Shown piece by piece: positions 15,533 to 24,550 of a stretch of DNA of 29,424 nucleotides (position 1 is its first letter; the number at the start of each line of letters is the position of its first letter). Under the pieces are notes generated by a model. It did not search any database. It saw only the letters and a program-made list of their open reading frames with translations, and had not been told where the DNA came from. This stretch comes from an uncultured Beijerinckiaceae bacterium (GTDB taxonomy: Bacteria; Pseudomonadota; Alphaproteobacteria; Rhizobiales; Beijerinckiaceae), in the NCBI GenBank assembly GCA_937863205.1, contig CALMGA010000341.1:1-29424 (forward strand). The letters are read 5' to 3'. The translations under genes were made by a program, and so were the position numbers.

Positions 15533-16037
15533 GAGTTCCTGCGTGGCTCCCCAATCCATCTTTACCCCAGAGCGGTGCCGACGTGTACCCGCTCCGCGCA
15601 TCTGCCGCACGCACCGATCCCGGTCGATCCGCGCGCTGTGTTGCCTCGCGGCGGCCGCGCCGCTCTTCGGCGGCTGCTCGCTGTCCTTTCCGATCGCGCC
15701 GCTGGTGCAGGCCGAGGAAGTGACGGGATCGAGCTCGCCGGTACCTTTCGGGCAGTTGCTCGACGAGGAGGGTCGGCGACGCGAAAAGGCCGCCCTTTCG
15801 ACGGCGCTCGATCCGCAGGGCGACGGTGCAACCGTGCACTGGGAGAACACCAAGAGCGGGGCGAAGGGCGCGATCACGGCTGTCGGCCGGGCCTATCCCT
15901 GGGACGGCAAGGTCTGCCGCGCCTTTCTCGGCGACCTCACGCGCGAGGCCGGGCGACGTACGCTCCAGGGCACGGCCTGCGCGGTGGCCGCCGGCGACTG
16001 GCAGGTGCGCGACTCCAAGCCCTTTGCCAAGCAGTAG
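15531..16037 (+). CDS. Outer-membrane surface-antigen-like lipoprotein
   Basis: This is a 168-residue protein. After an Arg-rich N-region comes [15 protein letters not shown], a lipobox with the acylated Cys near residue 49. The mature domain (about 95-165) resembles the alphaproteobacterial RT0821/Lpp0805 and Rickettsia 17-kDa surface-antigen family: [20 protein letters not shown], then [25 protein letters not shown]. Two further Cys could pair. The only in-frame starts are ATG 15531 and GTG 15543, and neither has a good ribosome binding site. This leaves a long n-region for a signal peptide and places the promoter inside pdxH. It ends 53 bp from the convergent pcm gene. Its role is probably envelope-structural; no enzyme motif is present. 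Confidence 0.75.
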   Translation: MSSCVAPQSIFTPERCRRVPAPRICRTHRSRSIRALCCLAAAAPLFGGCSLSFPIAPLVQAEEVTGSSSPVPFGQLLDEEGRRREKAALSTALDPQGDGATVHWENTKSGAKGAITAVGRAYPWDGKVCRAFLGDLTREAGRRTLQGTACAVAAGDWQVRDSKPFAKQ

Positions 16038-16090
16038 GGGACGCAACAAGCCGTCGGGCTGCGCCACGAGCAGATGTCCTGATCGCCAGG

Positions 16091-16738
16091 CTACAGCGAT
16101 CGCGCGACACCCTCGCGCAGGGCCGGCAGGCGGCACGCGCACACCGTTGTCTCGACGAGGGCGCCGACGCCGTTCTCGTGCCGGACCACGTTCTGGCCGT
16201 CCGCGGCCGGACGGGCGCAGACGAGGACGCCGTTGCCGGCCAATCGCCTGAGCAGGGCGGCGGGCACCGCCTCCACAAGTGCGTGGACCAGGATGCGATC
16301 GAAGGGCGCCCCGCCCCGCGCCTCGCGGCCGCCATCGCCCCAGAGCACGGCGGCGTTGCGGATGCCGAGCCCTTCGAGCCGTGCCGCCGCCGCCGCGGCA
16401 AGGCTGCGGATGCGCTCCATACCGACGACGCGGTCGCAGAGCTGGGCGAGCAGGGCCGTGGTGTAACCCGAGCCCGACCCGACCTGCAGGACGCGGTGGT
16501 CAGGCGCCACGGCGAGGGCCTCGATCATGCGGGCGGCCAGCCAAGCGGGCGGCAGCGTCTGGCCGCAGGCGATGGGCACGGGAAGGTCGCGCATCGCAAG
16601 GGCGGCGTAGCGGTCGGCAACGAACAGCTGGCGCGGCACGCGTTCGGCCGCGCGCAACACGGCGAGATCGCGGACGCCACGCCCGCGCAGCCCGAGGTGG
16701 AAAGCGGCCTTCGCCTCCGGCCCGATCTCCTCGCCCAC
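16091..16738 (-). CDS. pcm: Protein-L-isoaspartate O-methyltransferase
   Basis: Pcm uses S-adenosylmethionine to methylate isoaspartyl residues and start their repair. The 215-residue length is normal. ACGQTLPPAWLAARMIEAL at about 77-95 corresponds to the family's QTIS-QPY segment. VLQVGSGSGYTTALLAQLCD at about 105-124 is SAM motif I (usually VLEIGTGSGY). GGAPFDRILVHALVEAVP at about 160-177 is the post-II region. The start is GTG at 16738, because no in-frame ATG is near and surE ends only 11 bp upstream; the frame is open further only as a shadow of surE. surE-pcm is a classic pair. The LytM/NlpD-type peptidase gene that often follows pcm is absent here. Confidence 0.92.
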   Translation of the reverse strand: MGEEIGPEAKAAFHLGLRGRGVRDLAVLRAAERVPRQLFVADRYAALAMRDLPVPIACGQTLPPAWLAARMIEALAVAPDHRVLQVGSGSGYTTALLAQLCDRVVGMERIRSLAAAAAARLEGLGIRNAAVLWGDGGREARGGAPFDRILVHALVEAVPAALLRRLAGNGVLVCARPAADGQNVVRHENGVGALVETTVCACRLPALREGVARSL

Positions 16739-16749
16739 CGCGCCGCTCG

Positions 16750-17576
16750 CTAGTCGTCGAGGATCTGCGCGTAGCGGGTCACCGTGGGCTCGTCGGTCAG
16801 GTCGAGCTTCAAGGGCGTGACCGAGATGCGCTTCCTCGCCATCGCTTCGAGGTCGGTGCCCGGCGCCACGGTGTGGTTGTTGCGGCCGAAGGCGATCCAG
16901 TAGTAGGGGTTGCCGCGCCCATCGAGGCGCGGGTCGACGCGCACGATCTGGGCGTCGCGCCGCCCCTGCACCGTGGCCGACACCCCCTCCACCTCGGCGG
17001 CGGGACAGGGCGGGAAGTTGACGTTGACCACGATGTCGCGGCCGAAGCCGGCGCGCAGCACCTTGGCGACCACGCGTGCGCCGTGCGTTTGTGCGCACTC
17101 CCAGAAGATGCTGTCGCGTCCGCCGCCGTAGGCATGCTTGCCGTAGGCCTGCGACAGGGCGATCGAGGGAACGCCGAGGATCGTGCCCTCGATGGCGCCG
17201 GCGATGGTGCCGGAATAGGTGACGTCCTCTGCAAGGTTCTGCCCGCAGTTGACCCCCGACAGAACGAGGTCGACCGGCTTGTCGGCGAGGATGTGCTTCA
17301 ATCCCATGATGACGCAATCGGTCGGGGTGCCCTTCAGCGCGTAGCGTATGTCGCTGATCTTGCGCAGCCGGAGGGGGTCGTTGACCGACAGCGAATGGGC
17401 GACGCCGGACTGGTCGAGTTCGGGAGCGACCACGATGATCTCGTCCTCGCGCGAGGCCGGTTGCCACTCGCCCGCCGGCTCCCGACCCCAGTCCCCGGCC
17501 AGAGCGCGGGCGATGTGTTCGAGCACGTCGAGGCCGGGCGAATGGATGCCGTCGTCGTTGGTGAGGAGAATGCGCA

Positions 17577-17577
<1 letters not shown>
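16750..17577 (-). CDS. surE: 5'/3'-nucleotidase SurE
   Basis: SurE is a metal-dependent phosphatase acting on nucleoside 5'- and 3'-monophosphates and short polyphosphate, linked to stationary-phase survival. The 275-residue protein begins MRILLTNDDGIHSPGL, with the metal-binding Asp pair at residues 8-9. VSG-type residues follow in VLSGVNCGQNLAEDVTYSGT at about 93-112, including the conserved Asn. The start ATG overlaps the serS stop by one base (TGATG), so it is translationally coupled to serS. pcm follows 11 bp after its stop. The length is slightly above the common 250 because of an insert rich in Glu/Gly at about 38-48. Confidence 0.96.
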
Positions 17578-18983
<1,406 letters not shown>

Positions 18984-19676
18984 TCAGGCCCGCCCGGCGG
19001 CGGGCGACAGCCTGGATATGTCGAAGCCGAGGTTGCGCACGGCGCGCTCGTACTTGGAGTCCAGCGCCGTGTCGAAGATCAGCGACGCGTCGGCGGGCAC
19101 GTTGAGCCAGCCGTTGCCCTGCATCTCCGCTTCGAGCTGCCCGGCCTGCCAGCCGGCATAGCCCAGCGCGAGAACGGAGTTGGACGGGCCCGAGCCGTCG
19201 GCGATCGCGCGTAGGATGTCCACCGTCGCGGTCAGCGAAACCTGCGCATCGATCGGCAGCGTCGAGTTCTCGACGAAGAAATCCGCCGTGTGCAGAACGA
19301 AGCCGCGCCCCGTTTCCACGGGGCCGCCCTTCAGCACGGGTGTCGCCCCGGCCTTGCCGGGCAGCCGGATCGCCTGATCCTCCTTGATGATCTCGAGCTG
19401 AACCAGCAGGTCGGGAAAGCTGACCCGATTGGCGGCCCGGTTGATGACGATGCCCATCGCGCCCTCCTCCGAGTGCGCGCAGAGGTAGACCACCGACCGA
19501 GCGAAGTTCTGGTCGACCATGCCCGGCATCGCCACCAGCATCTGGCCATCGAGGAAGCCGCCGTGCGAGTGGATGCGGCGGGGCGGTTTCATCGAAGCCG
19601 CCGAAGCGGGCGCTTCGTTCAGACCGGGCTCGCCGCCGCCCGTCACCTCAGGCGCTTCCTGTCGCGTATGTCTCAT
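18984..19676 (-). CDS. yqgE: YqgE/AlgH family protein (DUF179)
   Basis: The YqgE/AlgH family is widespread, small and structurally known, but of uncertain function; Pseudomonas AlgH was linked to alginate regulation. The 230-residue protein has [20 protein letters not shown] then [20 protein letters not shown] near the start of the domain, [15 protein letters not shown] in the middle, and [20 protein letters not shown] then [10 protein letters not shown] at the end, all family hallmarks. An ATG at 19592 (MKPPRRIHS) would remove a disordered 28-residue head; the 19676 start is kept but is uncertain. It is divergent from the DsbD-alpha-like gene across a short gap and upstream of serS. It is probably cytoplasmic. 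Confidence 0.93.
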   Translation of the reverse strand: MRHTRQEAPEVTGGGEPGLNEAPASAASMKPPRRIHSHGGFLDGQMLVAMPGMVDQNFARSVVYLCAHSEEGAMGIVINRAANRVSFPDLLVQLEIIKEDQAIRLPGKAGATPVLKGGPVETGRGFVLHTADFFVENSTLPIDAQVSLTATVDILRAIADGSGPSNSVLALGYAGWQAGQLEAEMQGNGWLNVPADASLIFDTALDSKYERAVRNLGFDISRLSPAAGRA

Positions 19677-19767
19677 CGCAGAGGCCTCTTTTTCATGGGT
19701 CCAGGATTGCCGTGCGGTCGATACAGGTGTCCTGTGATCCGGGAGAATTCACCCCAAGGTGCGGCCC

Positions 19768-20628
19768 GTGAGGCATTGTAAGCAAAAAATCATCCACGCG
19801 ACCGCGCCGTTCGTCAGGCCTTCCATTCTTTGCGCGGCCCTGTGTTCTTCCGGCATCGCCACCGTTCCGGTCGCACAAGCGCAGATGCCTCAGCCTGGTT
19901 CGCCCGACCTGATGAGCACGCTGCGACTTGTCGCAGAGCCGGGCCTCCGGGAGGGCCGCTACCTCGCCGGCATCGAGATCGCCATGGCGCCGGGCTCGCA
20001 CACCTATTGGAAGATGCCGGGCGAGGCCGGGGTTCCTCCCGTGTTCACCTTCAACGGCTCCGAGAACGTCAAATCGGCCATCGTGACGTTTCCAGTCCCG
20101 CAGCGCATCACGGAGGAAGGACTCGATGCCTTCGGCTACACCGGCCAGGTCGTGTTCCCGGTGATCGTGACGCCGGCCGACCCGTCCAAGCCGGCTTCGC
20201 TGCACGCCGACGTCACCTTCGCGATCTGCAACAGGATCTGCATCCCGGGCCACGGCGACGCCGCGGTGGTGCTGGAGCCGAAAGGGCGAGGCGTCGCCGC
20301 GAGCCTCGTCGAAGGCGCGCTGGCCAAGGTGCCGCACCAGGTGGCGGATCTGGCGGCTCTGCGGATCGCGCCCAGATCCGGCACCGCCGATCCGAGCTGG
20401 ACGCTGAGCTGGAGCGGCAGCCCGCCGCCCGGCGACATCTTCGCCGACGCGCCGGAAGGCTTCTACTTCACCACCCGGAAGACGGCGCCTGACAGCTGGA
20501 CCCTGACGGCCGTCTCCACCGTGACGGCCGCCGCTGCGACGCCGGTGCCGGTGACACTGGTGCTTGCCGGCCCGACGGGCGCCTTGCAAACCACGCGCAC
20601 GCTGGACCTCAAGGCGCCGGGCCGGTAG
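19768..20628 (+). CDS. DsbD alpha-domain-like exported protein
   Basis: This 286-residue protein has an n-region and a hydrophobic segment (PSILCAALCSSGIATVPVAQ) ending in AQAQ, probably a signal peptide. The mature part is a beta-rich domain of the DsbD N-terminal type: GSHTYWKMPGEAGVPPVFTF, EGLDAFGYTGQVVFPVIV and then DVTFAICNRICIP with a C-x3-C pair (Cys 154 and 158). In DsbD that domain passes electrons to periplasmic thiol partners. The transmembrane and thioredoxin domains of DsbD are absent here. The start is GTG at 19768, chosen for the AAGGTG six bases upstream; GTG at 19759 is the alternative. A Prx5-type peroxiredoxin follows by 33 bp, consistent with a redox role, which is inference. 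Confidence 0.85.
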   Translation: MRHCKQKIIHATAPFVRPSILCAALCSSGIATVPVAQAQMPQPGSPDLMSTLRLVAEPGLREGRYLAGIEIAMAPGSHTYWKMPGEAGVPPVFTFNGSENVKSAIVTFPVPQRITEEGLDAFGYTGQVVFPVIVTPADPSKPASLHADVTFAICNRICIPGHGDAAVVLEPKGRGVAASLVEGALAKVPHQVADLAALRIAPRSGTADPSWTLSWSGSPPPGDIFADAPEGFYFTTRKTAPDSWTLTAVSTVTAAAATPVPVTLVLAGPTGALQTTRTLDLKAPGR

Positions 20629-20661
20629 GCAGGTCGCTGCGGCGCAGGAAAGGGAACGGGC

Positions 20662-21147
20662 ATGAGCATCAAGGTCGGGGACAGGCTTCCGGAGGCGACC
20701 TTCACCGTGATGACGCCGGACGGGCCGACGGAGCGCGCCTCCGCCGCCATCTTCCCCGGACGCAAGGTGGTGCTGCTCGCCGTGCCCGGCGCCTTCACGC
20801 CGACGTGCAGCATGAATCACCTGCCGCCCTTCATCGCCAAGGCCGACGCGATCAAGGCGAAGGGCGTCGACGAGATCCTCGTCACCGGCGTCAACGACGT
20901 GTTCGTGATGGGGGCCTGGGAGGCCCAAACCGGCGGCACCGGCAAGGTGACCTACCTCGCCGACGGCAGCGCCGAATTCGCCAAGGCGACCGGCCTGACG
21001 CTGGACCTCACCTCCCGCGGCCTCGGCCTGCGCTCGCAGCGCTACGCCATGGTGGTCGAGGATGGCGTGGTGAACAGCCTCGCCGTCGAGGACAGCCCGG
21101 GGCAGGCCGAGAAGAGCAGCGCCGACGAGATCCTCAAGGTTCTCTGA
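20662..21147 (+). CDS. Peroxiredoxin, Prx5 type
   Basis: The protein has 161 residues and reduces peroxides with a Cys thiol. The peroxidatic Cys is residue 49 in VPGAFTPTCSMNHLPPF, the exact Prx5/AhpC-TSA active-site form. LGLRSQRYAMVVEDGVV near 118-134 supplies the conserved Arg and the dimer region. The only other candidate Cys is missing, so it is probably a 1-Cys enzyme that uses glutathione/glutaredoxin or another reductant. AGGGAA lies upstream of the ATG. It has no signal peptide, so it is cytoplasmic, unlike the exported DsbD-like protein before it. The pair is common in rhizobia. Confidence 0.95.
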   Translation: MSIKVGDRLPEATFTVMTPDGPTERASAAIFPGRKVVLLAVPGAFTPTCSMNHLPPFIAKADAIKAKGVDEILVTGVNDVFVMGAWEAQTGGTGKVTYLADGSAEFAKATGLTLDLTSRGLGLRSQRYAMVVEDGVVNSLAVEDSPGQAEKSSADEILKVL

Positions 21148-21162
21148 CCCGCTGTCTGTTCC

Positions 21163-21266
21163 TCAGCAGGTTTCGCAAAAGCGCCCCGCGGTTTTGCGAT
21201 CAAAACTTGCGGCATATCAAAGGGCTAAGCGGATGAAGCGTTGGCCTGCCAACGCGAACCTGCTTA
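21163..21266. ncRNA. Possible structured RNA between convergent genes
   Basis: The outer arms AGCAGGTT (21165-21172) and AACCTGCT (21257-21264) are exact inverted 8-mers. They enclose two hairpins. The first is CGCAAAA / TTTTGCG (21174-21180 with 21192-21198), with an inner CGC-CCC-GCG stem after a G.G mismatch. The second is GCGTTGGC-CT-GCCAACGC (21238-21255), an 8-bp perfect stem. Together they form a three-way junction of about 100 nt in the 193-bp gap between the peroxiredoxin and folD. It might be a small RNA, a palindromic repeat element or a complex bidirectional terminator. No promoter was identified and no homologue is known to me. Confidence 0.4.
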
Positions 21267-21340
21267 GCTCGCTGCGCCCTCTCCTCGCGAAGGTGCGGCG
21301 GTGACAGACCCTGGTCTGGGGAGCGGCTGTGGGATGAGTC

Positions 21341-22306
21341 CTAGCCGGCCGACGCCGCCCGCTCGGCCGAGCGCAGCGTGTTGGACATCAGCATGGCGAT
21401 GGTCATCGGGCCGACGCCGCCCGGCACCGGCGTGATCGCGGCGGCGTGCTTGGCCGCGCCGGCGTAGTCAACGTCGCCGACGAGGCGGGTGCGGGGCTTG
21501 CCCTGCGCGTTCAGACCCTCGCCGGCGATGCGGTTGATGCCCACGTCGATCACGATGGCACCGGGCTTGATCCAGTCGCCCTTGACCATCTCGGGCCGTC
21601 CGACCGCCGCCACCACCAGATCGGCGGCGCGCACCACCTCGGCGAGGTTCCTGGTGCGCGAATGCGCCACCGTCACCGTCATGTTCTTGGACAGCAGCAG
21701 TTGCACCATCGGCTTGCCGACGATGTTGGATCGGCCCACGATCACCGCGTTCATGCCGTCGAGCTTGGCGCCGAGCGCCGCCGCCGCCTTCTCCACCAAA
21801 ACCAGCGAGCCGGCCGGCGTGCACGGCACCAGCGCCCGCTCGGTCGAGCCGATGGCGAGCAGCCCGACGTTGACGGGATGAAAGCCGTCGGCGTCCTTTT
21901 CCGGGTTGATCGCTTCCAGCACCTTGGTCGAGTTGACGTGCTCGGGCAGCGGCAACTGCACCAGAATGCCGTGGATGGCGGGATCGTTGTTCAAATCGTC
22001 GACGAGGCGGAGCAGGTCGGCCTCGCTCGTGCTCGCGGGAAGGTCGTGCTGCACGGAATGGAAGCCGCAGGACTTGGCCGCCTTGCCCTTGGCCTTGACG
22101 TAAACCTGGCTCGCCGGATTCTCGCCGACCAGAACCACGGCGAGGCCGGGCTGCACGCCCTTGGCGATCAGCGCCTGCGCCCGGCCGGCGACTTCGGCGA
22201 GAACCTGCTCGGAGGCGATCTTGCCGTCGATGATGTGGGCCCCGTCCGCGCCGGTGCGGATCACGTCGGCCGGAATTCGGGCGGGGTTCTGATCGGACAC
22301 GGTCAT
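21341..22306 (-). CDS. folD: Bifunctional methylene-THF dehydrogenase/cyclohydrolase
   Basis: FolD interconverts 5,10-methylene-, methenyl- and 10-formyl-tetrahydrofolate with NADP+. Counting from the ATG at 22306 it has 321 residues, slightly long because of a 25-residue head. The active-site Lys is in [14 protein letters not shown] (about 80). QLPLPEHVN is at about 125. The NADP fold has [13 protein letters not shown] at about 195, and the family signature [14 protein letters not shown] is near 295. The ORF has no in-frame stop upstream until beyond the aldose-epimerase-like domain, so FolD may be made as part of a 649-residue fusion, or from an internal start at 22306. I see no good Shine-Dalgarno sequence before 22306. 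Confidence 0.93.
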   Translation of the reverse strand: MTVSDQNPARIPADVIRTGADGAHIIDGKIASEQVLAEVAGRAQALIAKGVQPGLAVVLVGENPASQVYVKAKGKAAKSCGFHSVQHDLPASTSEADLLRLVDDLNNDPAIHGILVQLPLPEHVNSTKVLEAINPEKDADGFHPVNVGLLAIGSTERALVPCTPAGSLVLVEKAAAALGAKLDGMNAVIVGRSNIVGKPMVQLLLSKNMTVTVAHSRTRNLAEVVRAADLVVAAVGRPEMVKGDWIKPGAIVIDVGINRIAGEGLNAQGKPRTRLVGDVDYAGAAKHAAAITPVPGGVGPMTIAMLMSNTLRSAERAASAG

Positions 22307-23290
22307 GGCTGCCAACCCGGAGGTGCGAAAAGGAGAAAACTCCGGCCTTGTCTCAGCTTTGCCGGACGGTGCCAACCCCGGCGAGCGGAACGGAGGCCCG
22401 AACGCGTCGAAGGAGAACCGGGCCCGGTGCCGTCCGCAGCCGCCGGGCGGGAGATGGCGCATGGACGGCTTGGCGTGGAGGTCGCCGCCGCCATCGACGC
22501 GGTCGCCGTGGCCGGTCCAGGCTTCGAGGCAAAGGAATCGCCCAGGCGGTCGCGACCACAGGGCGAGATGCGGGAAGTCGTCGGTGGCGAGCGAGATGGC
22601 CGCTCCCGACGCATTCCCCGACCCATCTCGCGGCATATGGGCGAAGCGAAGCGAGCGGCTGCGCGCCTCCAGGAAGCACAGGGCTTCGCCGGCCATCAGC
22701 TCGGGCGACAAGGGAAGGCAGGTGCCCTCGATCGGGATCGGGCGGGTGTGGGCCGTGAACAGGCCTTCGGGCGAGATCACCGGCACGCGCGGCTCTTCCG
22801 GCTCGGCGAAGAGAATGGCGTAGTCCTCCGGCCGGCCGCCGGCGAAGGGCCAGCGGAAGCCGGGATGCAGCCCGCAGGCGTAGGGCATCACGCCGTCGCC
22901 GGCATTGCGCACGACCAGCTCCGTGCAAAGGGCGGCGGCGGACAGCGTGTAGGTCACGTCGAGCGACCAGTCGAAGGGATAAGCCTGCCGCGTCGGCGCC
23001 GAGGAGGCCACCGTGAGCCTGACCTGCCGTTCGCTGCGCTCGGCGACGGCGAAGACCAGCCGGCGGGCAAAGCCGTGGACGCCCAAGGCATGGCTGTTGC
23101 CGCCGACGCGGATCACGCCGCCACGCGTCCAGCCGACGACGGGGAACAGGATCGGCGCCGTGTCGGGCCAGCTGGCGGGATCGCCGGGCCAAAGGAGGGA
23201 ATGGTCGCCGATCTGCCAGGCCCGCAGCTCCGCGCCGCGCAGGGCGATGGCGGCGGTGGAGGGCCCGGCCCGCAGGATCACCTCGCTCAT
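21341..23290 (-). CDS. Aldose-1-epimerase-like domain fused in frame to FolD
   Basis: From the ATG at 23290 (GGAG six bases upstream) the frame is open for 649 residues to the folD stop. Residues 1 to about 294 are an aldose 1-epimerase/galactose mutarotase-like domain: [42 protein letters not shown] (His), [11 protein letters not shown] (His) and [13 protein letters not shown] (Glu). A Pro/Gly/Phe-rich linker of about 34 residues follows, then FolD from residue 329. The ATG overlaps the stop of the lipid-kinase gene (ATGA). Mutarotases convert alpha and beta hexose anomers. No link with folate chemistry is known to me, so either the fusion is real or the epimerase stop was lost or hidden by a sequence error. 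Confidence 0.8.
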   Translation of the reverse strand: MSEVILRAGPSTAAIALRGAELRAWQIGDHSLLWPGDPASWPDTAPILFPVVGWTRGGVIRVGGNSHALGVHGFARRLVFAVAERSERQVRLTVASSAPTRQAYPFDWSLDVTYTLSAAALCTELVVRNAGDGVMPYACGLHPGFRWPFAGGRPEDYAILFAEPEEPRVPVISPEGLFTAHTRPIPIEGTCLPLSPELMAGEALCFLEARSRSLRFAHMPRDGSGNASGAAISLATDDFPHLALWSRPPGRFLCLEAWTGHGDRVDGGGDLHAKPSMRHLPPGGCGRHRARFSFDAFGPPFRSPGLAPSGKAETRPEFSPFRTSGLAAMTVSDQNPARIPADVIRTGADGAHIIDGKIASEQVLAEVAGRAQALIAKGVQPGLAVVLVGENPASQVYVKAKGKAAKSCGFHSVQHDLPASTSEADLLRLVDDLNNDPAIHGILVQLPLPEHVNSTKVLEAINPEKDADGFHPVNVGLLAIGSTERALVPCTPAGSLVLVEKAAAALGAKLDGMNAVIVGRSNIVGKPMVQLLLSKNMTVTVAHSRTRNLAEVVRAADLVVAAVGRPEMVKGDWIKPGAIVIDVGINRIAGEGLNAQGKPRTRLVGDVDYAGAAKHAAAITPVPGGVGPMTIAMLMSNTLRSAERAASAG

Positions 23291-24249
23291 GGCGACTCCG
23301 GTGGCGACAGCAACGGCGAGCCCGATGATCCGCCCGCACGAAGGGGGCAGCTTTCGGGAACGTAAACGGCGAGGGCTCGCCGCTTCTGGGTGAAGATGGC
23401 GGGCGTTTGCGTCAGCAGTTCGCCGTCGGCGTTCACCGGGCGCGGCTTGCGGGTGATGATCTCGAAGCTTTGCGCGCGCGCCGTGCGCACTTCGCGCACC
23501 GCGCCGTGGGTGCCACGCGCGAAGGAGGGGATCAGCAGGGCGCGCCGCCACACCTGCGCGAATTCGAGCGAATACAGGTCGAGGGCGCCATCGTCGATGC
23601 GCGCCCCTTCGGCGACGATGTTGCCGCCGCCGTAGTACCGGCCGTTGCCGACCGTGATCTGCAGCGTGCGCACCATGAATTTTTCCTGCGCCGTCCCGCC
23701 TCCGCCGGCCGGGCCGACGAGCAGGGTGGCATGGAAGGGCTCGGCCTGCAGCAGCAGGCGGGCGGCGGTGAGGGCATAGCTGAAGCGGCCGAAGCGGCGC
23801 TTGCGCTGCGTGGTGAGCGATCTGGCAAGATCGGCCGCCATGCCGACGCTGGCGACGTTGAGAAAGGCGTGGCCGTTGACCTCGCCGAGGTCGATGCGGT
23901 GCGAGACGCCGTCGGCGATCACCCGCGCCGCCGCCTCGAGATCGAGCGGGATGCCGATCGATCTGGCGAAGTCGTTGGCCGTGCCAAGCGGCAGCACGCC
24001 CAGGGGCAGGCCGCTGTCGAGCAGGGCGGCGGCGGCGGCATTGACCGTGCCGTCGCCGCCGCCAAGCACCACGCAGTCGATGGCGTCGCGGCGGGTGCGG
24101 ATGCGGGCGGAAAAATCGGCGCCGCAGTCGGCTTCCAGCACGTCGAGACCGGCGGCGCGCAGCGTCGCGGCGGCCGCGGCGGCGCCGAGATGTCCGTTGC
24201 GGCTGTGCCGGTTGACGGCCAGCAACGCGCGTCGGGGCGGGCCGGTCAT
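23287..24249 (-). CDS. Diacylglycerol kinase family lipid kinase
   Basis: This is a 320-residue protein of the YegS/DagK superfamily, which phosphorylates diacylglycerol, phosphatidylglycerol or ceramide-like lipids with [11 protein letters not shown] lies at about residues 12-19. The nucleotide motif [20 protein letters not shown] is at about 60-79. [16 protein letters not shown] is at about 88-103 and [14 protein letters not shown] at about 140. [10 protein letters not shown] and [10 protein letters not shown] in the C-terminal beta domain complete the pattern. The ATG at 24249 has GAGGAAG just upstream; an in-frame ATG at 24279 would add ten residues. Its stop overlaps the next start by 4 bp (ATGA), so it is coupled to the epimerase-FolD ORF. 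Confidence 0.92.
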   Translation of the reverse strand: MTGPPRRALLAVNRHSRNGHLGAAAAAATLRAAGLDVLEADCGADFSARIRTRRDAIDCVVLGGGDGTVNAAAAALLDSGLPLGVLPLGTANDFARSIGIPLDLEAAARVIADGVSHRIDLGEVNGHAFLNVASVGMAADLARSLTTQRKRRFGRFSYALTAARLLLQAEPFHATLLVGPAGGGGTAQEKFMVRTLQITVGNGRYYGGGNIVAEGARIDDGALDLYSLEFAQVWRRALLIPSFARGTHGAVREVRTARAQSFEIITRKPRPVNADGELLTQTPAIFTQKRRALAVYVPESCPLRAGGSSGSPLLSPPESP

Positions 24250-24550
24250 CGCTTCCTCATCGCGCCTGCCGCTCGCCATGCCCTCGCGATGTCCGCTGAC
24301 CTCCCCGCGTCTTGCCACCTCCAGCGAGGGCGGACGGCAACGCGGAGCGAGATCGTCATGTTGCACAGGATCCACGCTGCCCGGAAACGATGCCTTCGTG
24401 CCTTCGCGATGTCGTGAGACGGCCGCCGGGACGGGCTGATGGCGCTGGTTCGCCCGACGGCCCGCGATTACGCTCGCTGCGCATTCGCTCACCCGCGCCC
24501 GGCCCACCCGCCGGTCGCGTCGGCCCCGACAAACCGCAGAAAATCGCGCC
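24250..24550. other. Gene-free divergent intergenic region
   Basis: These 301 bp separate the lipid-kinase gene (minus) from the radical SAM gene (plus), so promoters for both should lie here. I see no clear -35/-10 pair. The main feature is a 15-base near-exact direct repeat, TGCC(C/T)TCGCGATGTC, ending at 24293 and again at 24413. Open frames crossing the region look like extensions of the kinase frame or shadows. Confidence 0.5.

Noticed and set aside
19673..19696. A 7-codon upstream ORF (MKKRPLR) ending in ATGA overlap with yqgE
   Set aside because: It could be a leader peptide, but it is very short, has no codon pattern of attenuation and probably occurs by chance.
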